Of a stretch of 64,000 bases of DNA, positions 11,361 through 23,232 are shown piece after piece (position 1 is the first letter of the stretch; each line of letters starts with the position of its first letter). The position numbers and the translations under genes are program-made. The stretch lies in the NCBI RefSeq assembly GCF_024679095.1, contig NW_026111752.1:233695-297694 (forward strand), read 5' to 3'. Origin of the DNA: Eriocheir sinensis. Its lineage: Eukaryota > Arthropoda > Malacostraca > Decapoda > Varunidae. The notes under the pieces were generated by a model. The model ran no database searches and was not told the DNA's origin. It was given only the letters and a program-made list of their open reading frames with translations.

Positions 11361-11363
<3 letters not shown>

Positions 11364-11446
<83 letters not shown>

Positions 11447-11605
11447 TAAGACTAAATATTGTCCATAGTCCTCTGCTAGCTACCTTTAACGTCTCTAATT
11501 CTACTAAATACAACACACATTACTGATTAATCCGACAAGTAAAATAAGGTTCTCAGTATCTGGTCACATTACTGGTCCATTGTCTGACTTATGCTACGCA
11601 TTTAA

Positions 11606-11690
<85 letters not shown>
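11364..11690. repeat. Two compound (TC)n(AC)n microsatellites
   Basis: (TC)n at 11365-11408 passes directly into (AC)n at 11409-11444. After ~165 bp of unique DNA the same arrangement recurs: (TC)n 11611-11648 then (AC)n 11649-11689. Long RERERE/SLSLSL and VCVCVC-type reading frames here are microsatellite artefacts. Confidence 0.95.
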
Positions 11691-11693
<3 letters not shown>

Positions 11694-11698
11694 CATGA

Positions 11699-12072
11699 CT
11701 AGATTATTGTAGAAATCTTCTGACCTCAGGTCTTTCCAAACATTTTTAGCATGAGCAATAAGGTTTTCCTTATTCCTGGGCACATTGCAGTCCCATTTTT
11801 TTACCATCTTTGCCCAAAGATGTTCTATAGGCATCAGATCAAGGGACTTTGGCGGCCAGGTGTCTAATTACTTCAGGGTGTTCCCTGAACCATTCCTTCA
11901 CCGCCTGGGAACTGTGTGTTGGGGCATTGTCCATGGCAATGTAAATCGGTTGTGGTGGAGGTATCAACATTGCCCGGACAGTTGGTAGCATGACAGTGTC
12001 GAGGATCTCTACATACTGACGTGAAGTGAGGCGCTCCTCGGTTTTTGTCAGCTCCCCAGGGCCCGGATCCAC
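11699..12072 (-). pseudogene. Tc1/mariner-like transposase, C-terminal fragment
   Basis: Minus strand. The block IYIAMDNAPTHSS carries the second catalytic Asp in the Tc1 context (DNAPxH). The next frame reads WPPKS then DLMPIEHLW, the typical SPDLNPIEHLW block holding the third acid. A one-base shift at about 11855 separates them. The tail (KENLIAHAKNVWKDL) matches the usual Tc1 C-terminus. The N-terminal DNA-binding half and first catalytic Asp are absent; the right side ends at a new sequence at 12060. Tc1-like transposases cut and paste at TA sites. This copy is inactive. Confidence 0.8.
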
Positions 12073-12292
12073 AAAGGATTAGTTCGTAGTTTTGGGCCCT
12101 TAGTGCGTAGTTTTGAGAACATCGTGATTCACAAACCTCGCGCTGCATAACTACGAACTAATCGATGACGTCACGGGTTACCGCGCAAATCTACAAGCGT
12201 TTACCGCGCTCTGTGTGACGCTAAATTTGTTGTTAAATAACTACTGCCTCGGAGCTGACGGTAACGCTAACAGTATTATCATATTATCATAT
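12061..12292. mobile_element. Possible terminal region of a Harbinger-like element
   Basis: Begins GGGCCCGGATCCACAAAGG, similar to GGGCCC-type ends common in Harbinger/ISL2EU elements. It has a subterminal inverted repeat (GATTAGTTCGTAGTT at about 12077, AACTACGAACTAATC at about 12150). A Harbinger nuclease gene follows after the inserted LINE, so this may be its left end. No matching right terminus was found. Confidence 0.4.
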
Positions 12293-15200
12293 TACAAATT
12301 CCCCCAGGGAGGACTCCCCTTCTAACTGCCGACCCGAGAGGTGTCTTGATAACTCCTCGAACCTCTTTCTTCTCAATTTCTGCAACATTCGCGGTCTTCG
12401 CTCTAATTTTCATTATGTGGAACATCATCTCTCCTCCTCTAAACCTCACCTTCTCTTCCTTACCGAAACACAGGTTTCTGAGGCTACTGACAGCAATCTC
12501 TACTCTGTTCCCTCCTACTATCTCTATCCTAAATTTCAATCCAAAGCTGGATGTTGCGCCTACGTGCGCAACGACATCACTTGCTCTCGGGCCCACAACC
12601 TTGACTCTTCTGAATTTTCTACCATCTGGCTAAGACTCCATTGTCATTCTATTACTAAATACATCTGTGCTGTTTATCTCTCACCTAACTCTACCAACTA
12701 TGTAAAATTCTTTGACTATTTGAATTCTAAAGTGGAGCACATCTTAACCCACTCTCCCTTCGCTGAAATCTCCATCCTAGGAGATTTCAATGTTCACCAC
12801 CAGCTTTGGCTTTCATCCTCTTTCACTGACCATCCTGGTGAACAAGCCTACAACTTTGCTATCCTCAACGACCTAGAGCAGTTGGTCCAGCACCCTACAC
12901 GTATTCCCGACCGTCTTGGAGACCGGCCCAACATTCTAGACCTCTTCCTTACCTCAAACCCTTCTGCTTATTCTGTCAAACTGTTCTCTCCGTTGGGCTC
13001 CTCCGATCACAATCTTATTTCTGCATCCTGTCCTATCGCTCCTGTACACCCTCTGGACCCACCGAAGAGGCGATGCTTCTGGCATTTTGCTTCAGCTCGG
13101 TGGGACGACCTGAGGATGTACTTTTCCGATTTCCCGTGGAATGATTATTGCTCCCAGGATAGAGACCCCACTGTGTGTGCTCCGCGCATCACAGAGGTGA
13201 TTGTCTCTGGAATGGAGGCATACATTCCTCGTTCTTTCTCTACTCCTCACGCTAAAAAGCCTTGGTTAATCACGCTTGTTCTCGTGCTGTCAATGATAGA
13301 GAGGCAGCTCACAAAAGGTACCAGAGCCTTCAAACTAATGCTAATTATGAACTTTACATTTCTGCCCGAAATCGTGCCAAATCTATTCTCAGACTAACCA
13401 AAAATTCTTTCATTAATAGAAAATGCAAAAACCTTGCTTTCTCTAACTCTTCCCGTGACTTCTGGCATCTAGCCAAAAACATATCTTCCAACTTCACTTC
13501 TTCATCTTTCCCTCCACTCCTCAGTCCTGACGGCAACACTGCCGTCTCATCTATCTCTAAGGCTGAACTCTTCTCTCAAACTTTTTCTAAAAACTCTACT
13601 CTGGACGATTCTGGGCATATTCCTCCTACTCATCCCCCCTCTGACTCCTTTATGCCTGTTATAAAGATTCTTCAAAATGATGTTTTCTATGCCCTCTCTG
13701 GCCTCAATCCTCAGAAGGCTTATGGACCTGATGGAGTGCCTCCTATTGTCCTTAAAAACTGTGCCTCCGTGCTGTCACCCTGTCTGGTCAAACTCTTTCG
13801 CCTCTGCCTGTCAACATCTCTACCTTTCCTTCTTGTTGGAAGTATGCCTTCATACAGCCTGTGCCTAAGAAGGGTGACCGCTCCAATCCCTCAAACTACC
13901 GTCCTATAGCTTTACTTTCTGGTCTATCTAAAGCTTTTGAATCAATCCTTAACCGTAAGATTCAAAAGAACCTTTCCACTTCTGACCTTCTATCTGATCG
14001 CCAGTATGGGTTCCGCAAGGGGCGTTCTACTGGTGATCTCCTAGCCTTCTTAACTGACTCTTGGTCATCCTCTCTTAGCCGTTTCGGTGAAACCTTTGCT
14101 ATTGTGCTGGACATATCAAAAGCTTTTGATAGGGTCTGGCACAAATCTTTGCTTTCCAAACTACCCTCCTACGGTTTATATCCTTCTCTCTGTACCTTTA
14201 TCTCCAGTTTCCTTTCTGACCGTTCTATTTCTGCCGTGGTAGACGGTCACTGTTCTTCCCCTAAATATATTAGTAGTGGTGTCCCACAGGGTTCTGTCCT
14301 ATCTCCCACTCTTTTTCTGTTGTTCATTGATGATGATCTTTCCAAAACGAACTGTCCTATCCATTCCTACGCCGATGATTCCACTCTGCATTACTCAACT
14401 TCTTTTAATAGAAGACCCACCCTACAGGAACTTAACGACTCAAGGCTGGAGGCTGCAGAACGCTTAGCCTCAGACCTTACTATTATTTCCGATTGGGGCA
14501 AGAGGAACCTGGTGTCCTTCAACGCCTCAAAAACACAGTTTATCCACCTATCCACTCGACACAATCTTCCAAACAACTATCCCCTATTCTTTGACAACAC
14601 CCAGCTATTACCTTCCTCAACACTAATCATCCTCGATCTATCCTTAACTCAATATCTCAACTGGAAACTTCATATCTCTTCTCTTACTAAATCAGCTTCC
14701 TCGAGGCTGGGCGTTCTGTACCGTCTCCACCAGTTCTTCTCCCCTGCACAGAAGCTGTCCATATACAGGGGCCTTGTCCGCCCTCGTATGGAGTATGCAT
14801 CTCATGTGTGGGGGGCTGCACTCACACAGCTCTTCTGGACAGAGTGGAGGCTAAGGCTCTTCGTCTCATCAGCCTCATACTGATAGTCTTCTACCTCTTA
14901 AATTCCGCCGCCATGTTGCTTCTCTTTCTATCTTCTATCGATATTTCCACGCTGACTGCTCTTCTGAACTTGCTAACTGCATGCCTCCCCCCCTCCCGCG
15001 GCCCCGCTGCACTCGACTTTCTACTCATGCTCATCCCTATACTGTCCAAACCCCTTATGCAAGAGTTAACCAGCATTTTCACTCTTTCATCCCTCACGCT
15101 GGTAAACTCTGGAACAATCTTCCTTCATCTGTATTTCCTCCTGCCTACGACTTGAACTCTTTCAAGAGGAGGGTATCAGGACATCTCTCCTTCCATATTT

Positions 15201-15324
15201 GATCTTGTTTTCGGCCACCTCTTTTGTTTCTTTGTTAGGAGCAGCGAGTAGCGGGCTTTTTTTTTATTATTGTTTTATTTTTTTGTGCGCCCTTGAGCTG
15301 CCTCCTTTGTTGTAAAAAAAAAAA
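12293..15324 (+). pseudogene. EN-RT LINE (jockey/BS-like), copy 1, frameshifted
   Basis: Similarity to the copy at 61.6 kb begins at about 12293, so this copy lacks the 5' end. An AP-type endonuclease follows ([27 protein letters not shown]; about 12330-13260), then reverse transcriptase ([61 protein letters not shown] at about 14370), and a C-terminal tail ending HAGKLWNNLPSSVFPP with a stop at about 15202. The 3' UTR ends in a poly-A run at 15314-15324. The EN nicks target DNA and the RT copies the RNA in place. Frame breaks near 13265, 13870, 14850 and 15000 make it inactive as written. The position before LL that reads N in active relatives is D here (FIDDDL). No clear target duplication. 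Confidence 0.9.
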
Positions 15325-16250
15325 TATTTACATATAAATGCTTTATATCTCACTATTTCAACTTGAAATATACCTTTGAGAGTAGAGAAAAGCAATTCCT
15401 TTGGGATTTACACCCTTTAAAACAGTAAACAGCACCTCGCCGATCTACCGCCAGCTACTCCTTCCCGCTGCCCCGCCTCTACACGATGGAGTTCATCTAA
15501 GCCGCCTTGTATGATCGTGCCCTGAGGAGAGAAAGGCGATTTCGCGATCGCCTTGACCCTCTCTCCTTAAGTGACAGGGAGCTCGTCAGCCACTACCGGC
15601 TCCCCCCCGCATTATTTGATTGAGCTCATCCAGGAGGTTGAGCCTGCCCTAAGGAGGAGGACAAGGAGGTCACATGCAATACCGCCACACACACAAGTTT
15701 TGGTGACCTTAAGACTGTTAGCCAGCGGTTCCTTTCAGCACGTCATAGGCGACGTATGCGGTAAGTTCATTCTCATTAGTCCTTTTTAATACTCGGGTTA
15801 TCACTCTGCAGGCCACCCAAACTCCAACCATTTTACTGTTTTCAAAGTGATTCCTTCACTATTACCATTCTAAGCTAACAGGAACCATGTATAGGATGTG
15901 GGAAAGAGCAGTAGATTTGGTTAAATTTAGTGGTTAGAGTTAACCTAACCAAATAAAAGCTATAACCCAAGTGGTCTGCAGCTCAGCCAAAAATGTAATA
16001 AATGGCTTCAAATGCTTATTCCCTCCTGGTTTAAAAATAAAATAAAATACGAAGTTATTATCGCGAGTGAGTGACATGTGGAAGAAAACAATACAAAGTG
16101 TGCTGTGTGTGTGCACAAAGTACTTGATAAAGCATAAAAATGCAGCACAGTGAGATGGGTGTACTTCTGGAATAAATACCATTCACTGAACAATCTTTAC
16201 TTAATTATTCATAATTTTCATAATGATTGAATAAATGTACTTAGAATTTA

Positions 16251-16357
<107 letters not shown>

Positions 16358-17729
16358 CCACTCTAAATCAGTGAGGTGCAGCTGATTTATCTTAATTGAA
16401 GAAGAGATTTTATTACAATAAGTTTGCAAATTTTACTTGTAAGGGTAAAGGTGATGAGGAAATCCCCAAAATACAATGCTTCAAACAATTAAAAATTAAT
16501 GCATTTCAGGACTTGCACAGGGCAGTGTCAGCCGTGTAGTCCAGGACGTGACAGCTGTGTTGAATGACATAGCTCGACAAGAGATAAAAATGACCTCCAC
16601 GATGCATGCATTGATGGAATCGGCAACAGCTTTTGCAAGAGTTCGGAGTTTCCCTCGGGTTATTGGTGCCATTGATTGTAAGATTCAAAATTACTAGTTA
16701 CTGACGAATGAGCACATATGATATTGGTCTCAGTAAAAGTACATGAATAGATTTACAATCTGCCTATCGCTAAATAATATTTATTTGCATAATGTTTATC
16801 AACAGGTACTCATATTTCCATTAAGGCACCCCATGAAAATGAGGCTGCCTACGTGAACAGGAAGAGGTACCACTCTTTCGACATCCAAGTTGTGTGTGAT
16901 GCTGCTGGTATGATCATCAGCTATTGTGTCATTTCCAGGTAAGTGTTCCTTATTGATGATATCATTTATTGTTAGGCATGTTAATAGTTAAATCACAAAC
17001 ATCCCTTACCTGCTACAGCATTTCTAAAGTTTGATTTTTAGCAAGAATAATTGCAGATTAGCTATTTAGGCAATGGAACTTGAGCATTTGAAGATGCTAA
17101 GACTCCACCAGTGTTGGGCACACCAAACATGCTACAGCTTTTCTCTTGAGTCTGGTATTTTTTTCCAGTATTAACATGTCCATGTTTTGGAATCCTTTTT
17201 TTTATTCTCCCCTTTTTAGCAGGGTCAAATCACGACTCCTTCATCTGGCACCATTGCGACCTATATGAACGCTTTCGCAGGGGTGAGTTTGGGGACTACC
17301 TGCTCCTTGGTGTGTATCTGGAGGGATGTTGATGTTCTTGACAAATGTTGCATTACATATGTTACATAAATACCTTTTCAGTAATTACTTAGTGTGTTAC
17401 AGTAGCTTTCTTAAGTAGTTATTTCACATCCAGAAAATGATATCACATGACTGTAATCTTTACAGGCGACAGCGGCTATGCATTAGAGCCATTTTTGATG
17501 ACTCCAGTCCGCAACCCCACAACAGAACCGGAGGAGCGCTACAATAGGGCCCATACACGGACACGTGTCGTTGTGGAGCAAACCTTTGGAATACTAAAGA
17601 GCCGGTTCAGGTGACAAACTTCTTTTCCTTATTCCCAATACCTATGCATTCACATATGCTGGCCATCCATTAGAACCCAGTGAGAATTAGATTACTAACA
17701 TGTTACAGCAATAAAGTGATTGGAAAGGC

Positions 17730-17850
17730 AAATTTAAAAAATAAATATTTGGTGTGAAAGTGAGCAGACGTGGGTTTGAATCCCCACGTTACCACCTTGG
17801 ATTTTTCAGTCACCGCCAAGTGGCCTAAGACTACCCGTATGCCATAGGCG
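17730..17850. repeat. SINE-like dispersed repeat
   Basis: Contains GTGGGTTTGAATCCCCAC, which resembles a tRNA T-arm, followed by GCCAAGTGGCCTAAGACTAC. The latter block recurs at about 59863 in a LINE 3' region. A tRNA-derived SINE sharing a LINE tail is the simplest reading. It sits inside a Harbinger intron. Confidence 0.5.
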
Positions 17851-18444
17851 AAGATGTAAAAAAAAAAAAGACAAGACGGGAGTGCTTGGAAGATTTGTAT
17901 TTCAATTGTCTTTGACTCAGTAATTTTGACAACTAACACTATTTACAGGTGCCTTCACAAATCTGGGGTGCCTTGCAGTATGCTCCCATGAAGTGCCTCA
18001 ACATCATCACCTCATGTTTACTGCTGCACAACCGCTGTGTCCAGCGGGGTATTCCACTTCCCCAGCGGGTACAAATTTATATTTCGGTAAGGTGGAGAGT
18101 TAGCTTTCAGACATTCTTTCATATGCTTCCTGTTGGATAAACTTTGTTGAGAACATAGCAACTTTATTTAGTGATAACTTTCAATCATTCAGATTTCTGG
18201 CTGCAGCAGTGCAATTGCTATTAATACAGTAGATGTAAAAATGCAACAGTGTATCAGCAGACACATTCAGCAGAGCAAGAGTAATATAGTACTTTGTGAG
18301 TACTTTTAAGATCTTATTTCCTCCTTAGCTTGAAGAGGATGAGGAAGAGCAGGATGCTCCTACTGCTGTTCTTGGAGCAGCTGCTGGCCGAGGAGCTGGA
18401 AGAGCAGTACGTGAAGCAATAATTGCTAATTTTTTTGGGTGAAA

Positions 18445-18716
18445 TGGTGAGGTGTGTATTTTATCGGTCACTCTTGAGTAAGAGCTCAGTAAGTTTGTCA
18501 CACATGAGTCCTCTTTTCTGGAATCCATACTGTTTACTTGTTATTAAATTATGCTCTTCTAGAAATCTCGTCTATTGTTTCTTTATCACTTTTTCACATA
18601 TTTTACATAGTACACTGGTCAATTACACGGGTCTGTAGTTCAGGGGTTCTTCCTTTCTTCCACTTTTGTATATAGGGACCACTTTGGCCCTCCGCCACTC
18701 CTTAGGCACTGTACCA
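18445..18716 (-). pseudogene. LINE reverse transcriptase fragment
   Basis: On the minus strand it reads VPKEWRRAKVVPIYKSGRKE, EPLNYRP, then LCKICEKVIKK and a degraded QYGFQKRG block. That is the fingers region of a non-LTR reverse transcriptase, a different family from the LINEs at 12.3 and 61.6 kb. Stops and frameshifts interrupt it and both ends are missing. It begins just after the Harbinger stop codon. Confidence 0.75.
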
Positions 18717-18730
18717 GTATTTATCGGTGT

Positions 18731-18734
18731 TGGT

Positions 18735-18816
<82 letters not shown>
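18731..18816. repeat. Compound (GT)n(GA)n microsatellite
   Basis: (GT)n 18732-18758 joined to (GA)n 18759-18816: the complement of the TC-AC arrangement seen at 11.4 kb. Confidence 0.95.
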
Positions 18817-18819
<3 letters not shown>

Positions 18820-20087
18820 ATGTATTAAAATATTTGCAAGTATTTTCTCTTTTGAGACCTTACTCAAAGTAAGTTAAACATGTGACAATGTTCTGTATTT
18901 TAGACTAATTAAAATGTACATAGTGTACAAGTCTCTGTGATTTTTCCTTGTGTGCTTGTGTTTCGGGCCCTGTGAGCATGTTAATGCAGTTTGTCTTCTG
19001 GTCACCCCCTTAAAAGTTGTTCTGCCAGCCCCTTAACCGTCAGGCCTCACAATTGATCCCTGACACGCAAACCAATATTCAAGGATTAAGAATATATTAA
19101 GTTACGGCAAAAATATATTGAGCAATGCTCACATGTATAAAAAATATTGAATGACAAAAACTATTACACTTACACCAATAATAATAAACTTATTGTAATA
19201 TTAAAAAAAAAAATAATTAGAAACTAAGGAACTATAAATGAGATCAAAATACATACTGCAGAATGAGGATATCCAGCAGGAAAGGAATGTCAGTCCCATG
19301 AGGTTTAGTTTAACCCGGTAGCAGCGGGGATCATGTTTCTTAATGGTACTTCTAAGCAAGAAAAAAAAATTGAGAAAAAAATCATCACTCACACAAACCA
19401 TTTCATAATATATATCGAGGCATTTGTGATCAGTTTATGTATCATCTATTTTGGGGGGTTTAAATCATGGCACACATTTGGCCCGTCGCTGCTACTGGGT
19501 TAAGCATACCTTTTTAGGCACACTGTTTGTGAATTGCATATGTAAGGTTGTTTTTAGTAAAAAAAATGTTACCTGAATTACACGGTTGGAAACTATGTCA
19601 TTGAAGATGCAAAATATGTTTTTGATATTTTTTATCTCTTTATGCATCATGATGTTCCACTAGAAAATGGCCAGGAAAGAACCGTCCTACACTGAAGATG
19701 ATGATACCTGTGGTCCGGCATCTGTAAATGATGTTAGGACTATACGCAAGGCAGGTAACGTCCTGTTCATGAACATTATACAGGCAAGATAGAAAACATG
19801 ACGTGCTGAATTTAAAAAAATATAAAATATAACACAACTTGGCAAAAATTAAAGTTCAGTGTATGATGGTTCTCTCTGAATTTTTTTTATAGTGGCATAT
19901 CATAATGCACTAAGAAAAAAAATATGGAATGATTCCTGTCGTGCTGGATATCCCCCCTCTGTGGTATGCATTGGCTTGACAAACACCATCAAAGATCTTA
20001 AAGTTAATAATGAAAATGATTATATAAACTATTCTTATATAGAAATATTCAAATCTTAATTTATGAAAATAATAACTTTAAAAAAAA
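18817..20087. other. Non-coding stretch within or beside the Harbinger element
   Basis: AT-rich, with no gene recognised apart from the TTAA-flanked MITE at 19310-19503. Short exon-like open pieces occur (for example MARKEPSYTEDDD at 19664), but I cannot assign them. Confidence 0.4.
19310..19503. mobile_element. piggyBac-like MITE
   Basis: Flanked by TTAA on both sides (19310-19313, 19500-19503). Inverted ends are CCCGGTAGCAGCGGGG at 19314 and the near-complement CCCGTCGCTGCTACTGGG ending at 19499. TTAA targets and ends starting CCC are piggyBac hallmarks. 186 bp, no ORF. Confidence 0.65.
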
Positions 20088-20307
20088 CTACTTTCTTGAA
20101 CTGATAGCCCCCGTTATGGCCATCAGTGCCTCGCCTATTTCCGAAAGACTATGCCTAAATTCCCCATTTCAGTAAAACCTCGGGCGATATCCCGTAGATG
20201 GTTTCCATTCGTCCGTTGCTCCTCCACCAGGTCCTTCAGCAGACCTCGAATTTCCTTTTGGGTAGTAAGGAACTCAGGAACCAGTTGTAACTCGTGACCT
20301 GATGAAT
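20088..20307 (-). CDS. Harbinger Myb-like partner protein, C-terminal exon (frameshifted)
   Basis: Minus strand, starting after an acceptor (ATTCATCAG) at 20308. It reads VPEFLTTQKEIRGLLKDLVE, then HLRDIARGFTEM. After a one-base shift near 20165 it continues EFRHSLSEIGEALMAITGAI and ends ISSRK-stop at 20088. The amphipathic helices match the C-terminal coiled coil of Myb/SANT-like proteins encoded by Harbinger elements (NAIF1-like). It faces the nuclease gene, the usual convergent arrangement. In known systems the partner carries the nuclease into the nucleus and binds the ends. The Myb-domain exon was not found; the gypsy insertion at 20962 may separate it. Confidence 0.55.
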
Positions 20308-20961
20308 ATGCAATTCATTAGGATACATCTGCTATTTGACGAGCATGTTCTGATGAATAGTAATGCCATTTAGTATTCCAGCAGAAGCAATGATAAATTT
20401 TGAGTTGCCAACACTGCACACAAGTCAGTGTCACAGTGTGCACTGTGGAGCGGCCGGCGGCGGGTGTGAGTCGTGTGGTAGGTGACCGTCTGCTCTTCCT
20501 TGCTGTATTTTGAAATGCTTTTCTGTGCAATGTAAGTTTGCTGAAGTTCTTTGGTATCTTTTGCTGTACTGTGGTAGTTAGTTATAATAAGTGCATAATA
20601 TTAGCTGTAACTGGTGAAATAACTCATTCATAACCCGGTAGCCTAGCTACGTACTTTACTTTGTTTTCTCGTGATTTTTTTTTTTTTTTTTTTACTTAAA
20701 TTCTCTCTTTTTTTTCCTAATATTGTAATATTGTATGTGCCAATGGCAGATTCGTTGTCATAATATTTATTAATATAGTAGCTTACTGCATAGTGTAAAT
20801 GCATAATGTTATTTATAGAGTATACCTTATTGTTCCCAAGCAGCCCGAAGACTCCGACGATTCAGTTAAGGACCCTGAAGAGGTTTTCCAAACTTTTATC
20901 ACCACTGGGATTTGATGAGGGCCACTCGGAAAGGTAAGAAGCTATTCTCCATTGGTGGTTC
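20308..20961. other. Non-coding stretch between the Myb-like exon and the gypsy insertion
   Basis: Holds a poly-T run (about 20666-20692), a piggyBac-end-like TAACCCGGTAGC at about 20632, and a possible plus-strand exon at 20843-20932 (AG acceptor, GTAAG donor) of unknown product. Confidence 0.35.
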
Positions 20962-21371
20962 TGTAGCAGTCACCGCTCAAATTCCGTGTTCCTTCCCCTC
21001 AGTGACAAGAAAATGGGGTGCTGCAAAGAGAGACTAAGATTCTCAGTGTTTTCATGTAATGTCCATCGTCACTGTGTCTGTCTTGTCGCGTCTTCATCGT
21101 TAACTTTCCTTGTATTCGTTTACCTTTGACTGTCCGTCCACGTTCTCTTGTTGTCCACCGTTACACATTGTTATACACATACACCAACACTTAAATGTTA
21201 ACCTACACAAACAACATTCACACAAACGCATACCCACACAAACACCTTTTTTTTGTGTTGTGTTTGTCTCAATGACTTGTTGTATTTTTGTGCAATAAAG
21301 CAACCCTAACGGATACTGAGTTTCTGTATCCGTGAACCGACTAGCACTTATAACACTCGCTACCACCAACA
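20962..21371 (+). repeat. 5' LTR of the gypsy element
   Basis: Carries AATAAA at about 21293, likely the poly-A signal, downstream of the T-rich/CA-rich block. A diverged solo copy lies inverted at 30301-30708. Confidence 0.95.
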
Positions 21372-21372
21372 A

Positions 21373-21390
21373 TTGGTGACCCTGGAGTGT
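21373..21390 (+). promoter_or_regulatory. Primer-binding site
   Basis: TTGGTGACCCTGGAGTG follows the 5' LTR by a base or two. TGG start and GACCC pattern suit priming by the 3' end of a tRNA; I do not assign which tRNA. Confidence 0.7.
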
Positions 21391-21633
21391 TGCTATGGTT
21401 CAAGGTGGCTTATGGCCGGTGCCGTTTTAAGGGCACTCTCTCCTAGAGTGGAGGACCTGGGCAGGGTAACTTGTCCATTCGTCCGCCCTCTCCTGGGGCA
21501 AAAATCCTCACCTCCATTCGGGGTTCGTGGGGCTGAGCACTCAGGTCGGGAGAAACATTACGCCATAGGCGTAGTTGCCACCTTCAGGGTTTTCCCCCGC
21601 CCTCCCCTAGGCGCCTTCTGCGCCTTCCCCAGG

Positions 21634-21790
21634 CACAGAGGCACCCTCTGTGCGCCTCTTCCAGGCACCCTCTGTGCGCCTCTTCCAGGCACCCTCTGTG
21701 CGCCTCTTCCAGGCACCCTCTGTGCGCCTCTTCCAGGCACCCTCTGTGCGCCTCTTCTAGGCTCCCTCTGTGCGCCTCCTCCAGGCATCT
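21634..21790 (+). repeat. 24-bp tandem repeat in the gypsy leader
   Basis: About six copies of a unit starting CAGGCACCCTCTGTGCGCCT, the last ones diverged. The unit is a multiple of three, so one frame stays open as an 8-residue repeat. I take the 243-codon leader frame around it as incidental. Confidence 0.9.
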
Positions 21791-22432
21791 TCAGCGCCCT
21801 TCAGGCATCTTTTGTGCCCCATGGTGCTTCTCCCGGCGCTCACCCACCCACCCCCACCCTTCCTCCTCCCTGCTTTTCTGCTGGTCCGGCGACTGAGACA
21901 CGCACATCGTGTGACACACTACACAGACTCAGTGAACACTCAAACACAGTGCGACATATTACTGAGACACACAGTGCCACACACTCAGTGTACACGCCAC
22001 ACACAGACTCATTGTACACGCCATACAGACAGTGTATACGCCACCACACACCGCAGACTCAGTGTACACGCAGACACAGTGTGACACCCCACTGTGATTA
22101 CTAGCTGCCCCCTGGATTAACCACCGCCTCCTGGATCTACCACCGCCCTCTTGGATTATCCTACACTTGTGGATCTATGTGTACAGTGCAGTGTGTCCAG
22201 CAACAGTTCAGTGCAGCAAGTCCCCAGCAACAGTTAGTGTCACAGTGTTCCCACTAAGTGTACAGTGTTGTTTTACAGTACTTTCTTGGACACTGGTTCA
22301 CTCCCCGGGCCACTGAGGTCCCTAGCACGCGCCAGTGCCTATACTACACGCAGTTCGTTCTACTCTCACGGACTGCCGTGGCTCCTGGCCCGTTGTACGC
22401 CAGCGCCCTTGCCAACACCGTTCAACTTCACC

Positions 22433-23232
22433 ATGTCTGACGACGACAACTCTTCCGCTGCGGCGGCGGTGTCCTTCAAAGCGCCGCCCTTCTGCTCACA
22501 GGACCCGTCCATATGGTTCTCGATTTTGGAGTGCGGATTCGAAACTGCCAAAATTACTAACAGCCTTACTCAGTACACTCACGCTGTTAGCCTCCTGCCC
22601 GCCGACGTCCTTCCACAAGTCTCTGACGTCATCGCCTCAGCCTACAACTCTGATCATGCCTATGAAGACCTGAAGACTGCCCTACTCCAACGCCTTCAGT
22701 CTTCTGTCGCCACCCGCCTCCGTGAACTCCTCTCCAAAAAGAAGAGTTGGGTAATGAGAAACCGACGGACCTCCTACGCCGCATGAAGCAGCTGCTCGGC
22801 GAAAAGTACCAGTCTTTCGACCCAGACTTGTTCAAACAGCTGTTTTACCAACGTCTGCCCCCTGCTGTCCAGCGCAGCCTCTTCAGCGTTAAGGACGACC
22901 TGAAGCCCGACGCCATTGCCAAGTTAGCAGACGAATTCATGGCAACTCTACCTGGACCGGTAACTTCCTCAGTGTCTTCCGTCGTCTCCGAAAGGACCAC
23001 TCAATTTGACGAACTCGTCAAGCAAGTCTCCCTGCTCGCGACGAAAGTCACCTCTCTTGAGGAGCGGCTCGATCGCCGCCGCTCTCGCTCCCCCACTCCT
23101 CACCGACGTCGGCGCCGCTCCCGTTCGAAAAGCCCAGGACTCTGCTGGTACCACAAAAACTTCGGCGAGAAAGCTACGAGGTGTACCACCCCGTGCACTT
23201 ACAAGGCGTCAAACTCCAAGGACGAGCACTAG
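22433..23232 (+). CDS. gag: gypsy Gag (one internal frame break)
   Basis: Starts [16 protein letters not shown] capsid-like region follows ([57 protein letters not shown]), then a predicted coiled coil ([20 protein letters not shown]), an Arg/Ser-rich basic stretch, and a zinc knuckle-like [18 protein letters not shown] near the end. Gag forms the particle that packages the RNA. The frame shifts by one base in the A run at 22735-22740, mid-capsid. That is a poor place for programmed frameshifting, so it is more likely a mutation or sequence error. The stop at 23232 overlaps pol. Confidence 0.9.

Noticed and set aside
12417..12633. Alternative and opposite-strand frames over the LINE endonuclease
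   Set aside because: They overlap the well-supported EN frame and recur at 61.7 kb only because the LINE is duplicated.
21373..22104. 243-codon frame in the gypsy leader
   Set aside because: It is kept open by a 24-bp tandem repeat, lacks any known domain, and lies where gypsy elements have an untranslated leader.
22733..22745. Programmed frameshift site inside gag
   Set aside because: The run is only C-AAA-AAG and the break falls in mid-capsid, where both frames are needed for one domain; mutation or sequence error is simpler.
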